From JANQIO01 sp043585095 (GTDB lineage: Bacteria > Pseudomonadota > Gammaproteobacteria > Pseudomonadales > Halieaceae): a stretch of 64,000 bases of DNA. Below, piece after piece: positions 61,820 through 64,000 of this stretch. The notes beneath the pieces are model-generated. The model searched no databases, had not been told where the DNA came from, and saw only the letters and a list, made by a program, of their open reading frames with translations. Made by a program: the position numbers and the translations under genes. How positions within the stretch are numbered: position 1 is the first letter of the stretch; the number at the start of each line of letters is the position of its first letter. The DNA is taken from the NCBI GenBank assembly GCA_043585095.1, contig CP121321.1, positions 1,984,001-2,048,000 of the forward strand, read 5' to 3'.

Positions 61820-63634
61820 CTATGCCAGATCCAGCAGACTATCGCCTACGACAACTCGATCACCCTCAGCTACATGCACTGTGGCAACGGTACCCGGACC
61901 GGGCGCGCGTACTTCCGTTTCCATTTTCATGGCCTCCAGAATAACGATGACGTCACCTTCGTTGACGCGATCACCTGGCTTTACACAAACCCTGAAAATG
62001 TTGCCGGCCAGAGGTGCAGGGACGTCAGTTGCGGCGACGGCGTCCGGCGTCGTTGCCTCCTCGGGCGCAGCGGCGGCGACCGACTCCACATGACCGGCCT
62101 CACTGACTTCAACTGTGTAGGTCTGTCCGTCGACCTTCACTGCATAGGTGGCAGCTCCCTGTTGAACCGAAGTGCTCGGTTCTGAGTGAGCACCTTCTCC
62201 GGTCTTCTTCTCAGTGTCAGTATCAGGTGCTGCGGGGGGTTGCGCGCCAGGCGCAGGTTCAAACGCGTCTGGGTCGCCCCGATTCTCTAGAAAGCGCAGC
62301 CCTATTTGCGGAAACAATGCATAGGTCAGCACGTCGTCGATGCGCTGCTCGCCGGCTGCCAGAGTGATGGATTTCTCATCCGCCAGAGCAGTCAGCTCTT
62401 CACTCAGAACGTCCAGCTCGTCATCCAAAAGATCCGCCGGACGGCAGCTGATCGGGTTTTTACCCTCTAGAACTCGAGCCTGAAGCTCTGTATTCACTGG
62501 CGCCGGTGTCGCGCCATATTCACCTTTCAAAACTCCCGCGGTTTCCCGCGAGATCGACTTAAAGCGCTCCCCGGTAAGCACATTGATTACCGCCTGCGTA
62601 CCCACTATCTGTGACGTCGGCGTTACCAGCGGGATGTAGCCCAGGTCTTTCCTGACCCGGGGAATTTCCTCCAGCACTTCATCCAGGCGGTCCTCAGCGC
62701 CCTGCTCGCGCAGCTGGTTCTCCATATTGGTGAGCATGCCACCGGGGACTTGTGCAACCAGAATACGCGAGTCCACGCCGCGCAGTGAGCCCTCAAACTT
62801 TGCATACTTTTTACGAACCGTCCGGAAGTAGTTTGCGATCTCCTCCAGCAGATTCATATCGAGACCGGTATCACGCTCGGTGCCCTGTAAAATCGCCACC
62901 AGTGTTTCCGTTGGAGAATGGCCGTAGGTCATCGACATCGACGAAATGGAGGTGTCCACGTTATCGATACCGGCTTCGATGCACTTCAGGTAGGTTGCCG
63001 TAGACAGACCCGTGGTGGCGTGACACTGCATGTGGATAGGAATGCTGCAGGCTTTTTTTAAACGACTAACCAGTTCATAGCCGACATATGGCGTCAGCAA
63101 ACCGGCCATGTCCTTAATGGCAATAGAATCCGCGCCCATATCCTCGATACGCTTACCTTGATCTACCCAGGCGTCAACTGTGTGCACCGGACTCAGGGTA
63201 TAGGCAATCGTGCCCTGGGCATGCTTTTTGACCTCTTTAACCGCGCGCAGTGCCGATTCGATGTTGCGCATATCGTTCATCGCGTCAAACACACGGAAAA
63301 CGTCGACGCCATTGATGGCCGCGCGTTCTACGAACTTGGCGACCACGTCATCGGCGTAATGGCGATAACCCAAAATGTTTTGCCCGCGAAACAGCATCTG
63401 CTGCTGCGTATTCGGCATGGCTTTCTTGAGCTCCCGGATTCGCTCCCAGGGATCCTCTCCCAGGTAGCGAATACAGGCGTCAAAAGTCGCACCCCCCCAG
63501 CTCTCCAGCGACCAGAACCCAACCTGATCCAGCTTCTGCGCAATGGGCAGCATGTCTTCAAGACGAACACGCGTAGCGAGCAGGGACTGCGACGCATCGC
63601 GCAGCACTACATCGGTGATACCCAGCTTGCTCAT
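61820..63634 (-). CDS. oadA: Oxaloacetate decarboxylase alpha subunit (biotin-carrying)
   Basis: 604 residues: carboxyltransferase TIM barrel (ITDVVLRDASQSLLATRVRL, FWSLESWGGATFDACIRYLG, DSIAIKDMAGLLTPYVGYEL, QCHATTGLSTATYLKCIEAG), a conserved middle domain, an Ala/Pro-rich linker with acid tract (PDTDTEKKTGEGAHSEP), and a C-terminal biotinyl domain with VILEAMKMETEV (biotin Lys). It decarboxylates oxaloacetate. Its ATG overlaps the oadG stop by 4 bp, and oadB follows after 10 bp. Confidence 0.96.
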   Translation of the reverse strand: MSKLGITDVVLRDASQSLLATRVRLEDMLPIAQKLDQVGFWSLESWGGATFDACIRYLGEDPWERIRELKKAMPNTQQQMLFRGQNILGYRHYADDVVAKFVERAAINGVDVFRVFDAMNDMRNIESALRAVKEVKKHAQGTIAYTLSPVHTVDAWVDQGKRIEDMGADSIAIKDMAGLLTPYVGYELVSRLKKACSIPIHMQCHATTGLSTATYLKCIEAGIDNVDTSISSMSMTYGHSPTETLVAILQGTERDTGLDMNLLEEIANYFRTVRKKYAKFEGSLRGVDSRILVAQVPGGMLTNMENQLREQGAEDRLDEVLEEIPRVRKDLGYIPLVTPTSQIVGTQAVINVLTGERFKSISRETAGVLKGEYGATPAPVNTELQARVLEGKNPISCRPADLLDDELDVLSEELTALADEKSITLAAGEQRIDDVLTYALFPQIGLRFLENRGDPDAFEPAPGAQPPAAPDTDTEKKTGEGAHSEPSTSVQQGAATYAVKVDGQTYTVEVSEAGHVESVAAAAPEEATTPDAVAATDVPAPLAGNIFRVCVKPGDRVNEGDVIVILEAMKMETEVRAPGPGTVATVHVAEGDRVVVGDSLLDLA

Positions 63635-63897
63635 GAAGAGGAACTCCCGGTGACAGGTTTGGACGAGGGTGAGGTTTCGTTTCGGTAACAGTGCACAGCA
63701 GCACCAATAGCTGCCAGTAGCTCAGGACTGACTTGGCTGGAACTTGAGGGCTTTGCAGCGGGCGTTTCAGGTGCAAACCGCTGCACAAGCGCTGACATCG
63801 CTCTGGTGACGAAGACCAGCAGCGTTAGAAACAGCAGTACCGAGCCCATGCCATAGAACATGAGCTCCAAACCCTGGCTTAACAGACTTTCAGTCAA
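63631..63897 (-). CDS. oadG: Sodium-pumping decarboxylase gamma subunit
   Basis: 88 residues: one N-terminal membrane helix (LMFYGMGSVLLFLTLLVFVT), a short polar stretch, Pro/Ser-rich linker (FAPETPAAKPSSSSQVSPEL) and a C-terminal segment PELLAAIGAAVHCYRN. This is the typical OadG form, small and low in sequence identity; identification rests on layout and its place upstream of oadA. Holds alpha and beta together at the membrane. Confidence 0.88.
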   Translation of the reverse strand: MTESLLSQGLELMFYGMGSVLLFLTLLVFVTRAMSALVQRFAPETPAAKPSSSSQVSPELLAAIGAAVHCYRNETSPSSKPVTGSSSS

Positions 63898-63930
63898 ACG
63901 GCTTTCCCCTTTGAGTGACCCTCTTGCGTC

Positions 63931-64000
63931 TTAAGAGAACGCTGTGGGCACTACTGCATCAATGAGAACAGGCCCATGCTGGGACATCGCGTCGGCAAAA
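63931..64000 (-). CDS. C-terminal fragment of an unidentified protein at the right edge
   Basis: Reading from 64000 down to the stop at 63931-63933 gives FADAMSQHGPVLIDAVVPTA plus FS. The GPVLIDA run recalls the end of thiamine-pyrophosphate enzymes (for example acetolactate synthase-like), but 22 residues are too few to name it. The oadG start lies 33 bp downstream, so it could belong to the same operon. Confidence 0.35.
   Translation of the reverse strand, partial: FADAMSQHGPVLIDAVVPTAFS

Overview
The window reads as chromosome of a marine, aerobic, bacteriochlorophyll-containing gammaproteobacterium, most likely of the OM60/NOR5 group (Halieaceae). Support for this: gammaproteobacterial housekeeping genes (rimO, rsmE, htpX, msrA, a complete type II secretion operon), several sodium-coupled systems (NSS and AGCS symporters, OadGAB sodium pump), two large TonB-dependent receptors, and two separate sets of photosynthesis genes: a light-harvesting 2 operon (pucB-pucA-pucC) and a BciA-type 8-vinyl reductase. 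No puf, bch or crt cluster, integrase, IS element, tRNA or rRNA was found here. The placement is inferred from gene content, not from a search.

Layout. 1-1.1 kb: a sulfurtransferase cut by the left edge, and a DUF2244 membrane protein. 1.26-3.75 kb: the LH2 operon on the minus strand, pucB-pucA, a stem-loop, pucC, then a peptide deformylase translationally coupled to pucC. Its promoter overlaps PpsR/CrtJ-type palindromes. 3.8-5.2 kb: a 14-bp minisatellite, then a gene for a protein with a repeated tail, with another PpsR-like box upstream. 5.2-15 kb: accessory metabolism (DUF6607 protein, enoyl reductase-like oxidoreductase, GST, alkylsulfatase, metallo-beta-lactamase hydrolase, tandem thioredoxin-fold protein, DUF1214-like protein). 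15-17.7 kb: TerB-like protein, rimO, rsmE. 17.8-24.7 kb: TonB receptor, msrA, a tight operon of small coiled-coil, VWA and J-domain proteins, and htpX. 24.7-37.2 kb: EthD protein, two SDRs, DUF1499 protein, Deg-type protease, then a minus-strand group of metallohydrolase, M24 aminopeptidase, two sodium symporters, bciA, SDR and aminotransferase. 37.3-46.5 kb: ppdK, an exported KatG, MAPEG protein, TonB receptor, cold-shock protein and rubredoxin. 46.5-58.1 kb: gspCDEFGHIJKLMN. 58.2-64 kb: molybdenum-cofactor MocA/XdhC pair, ubiX, oadGAB and the end of one more gene.

The points that most deserve follow-up are all in the LH2 region. The alpha subunit aligns residue for residue with known LH2 alpha but carries Phe44-Phe45 in place of the Tyr-Trp pair that gives the 850-nm band, which predicts a blue-shifted (B800-820-like) antenna. 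The N-formyl group of LH2 alpha Met1 was first described as the ligand of B800 (later refined as a carboxylated Met1), and this operon encodes its own, slightly divergent, peptide deformylase coupled to pucC. Two tandem PpsR-type palindromes sit on the puc promoter, and a third lies upstream of the neighbouring repeat-tail protein. Functions are read from motifs and remembered family sequences; no database search was run.
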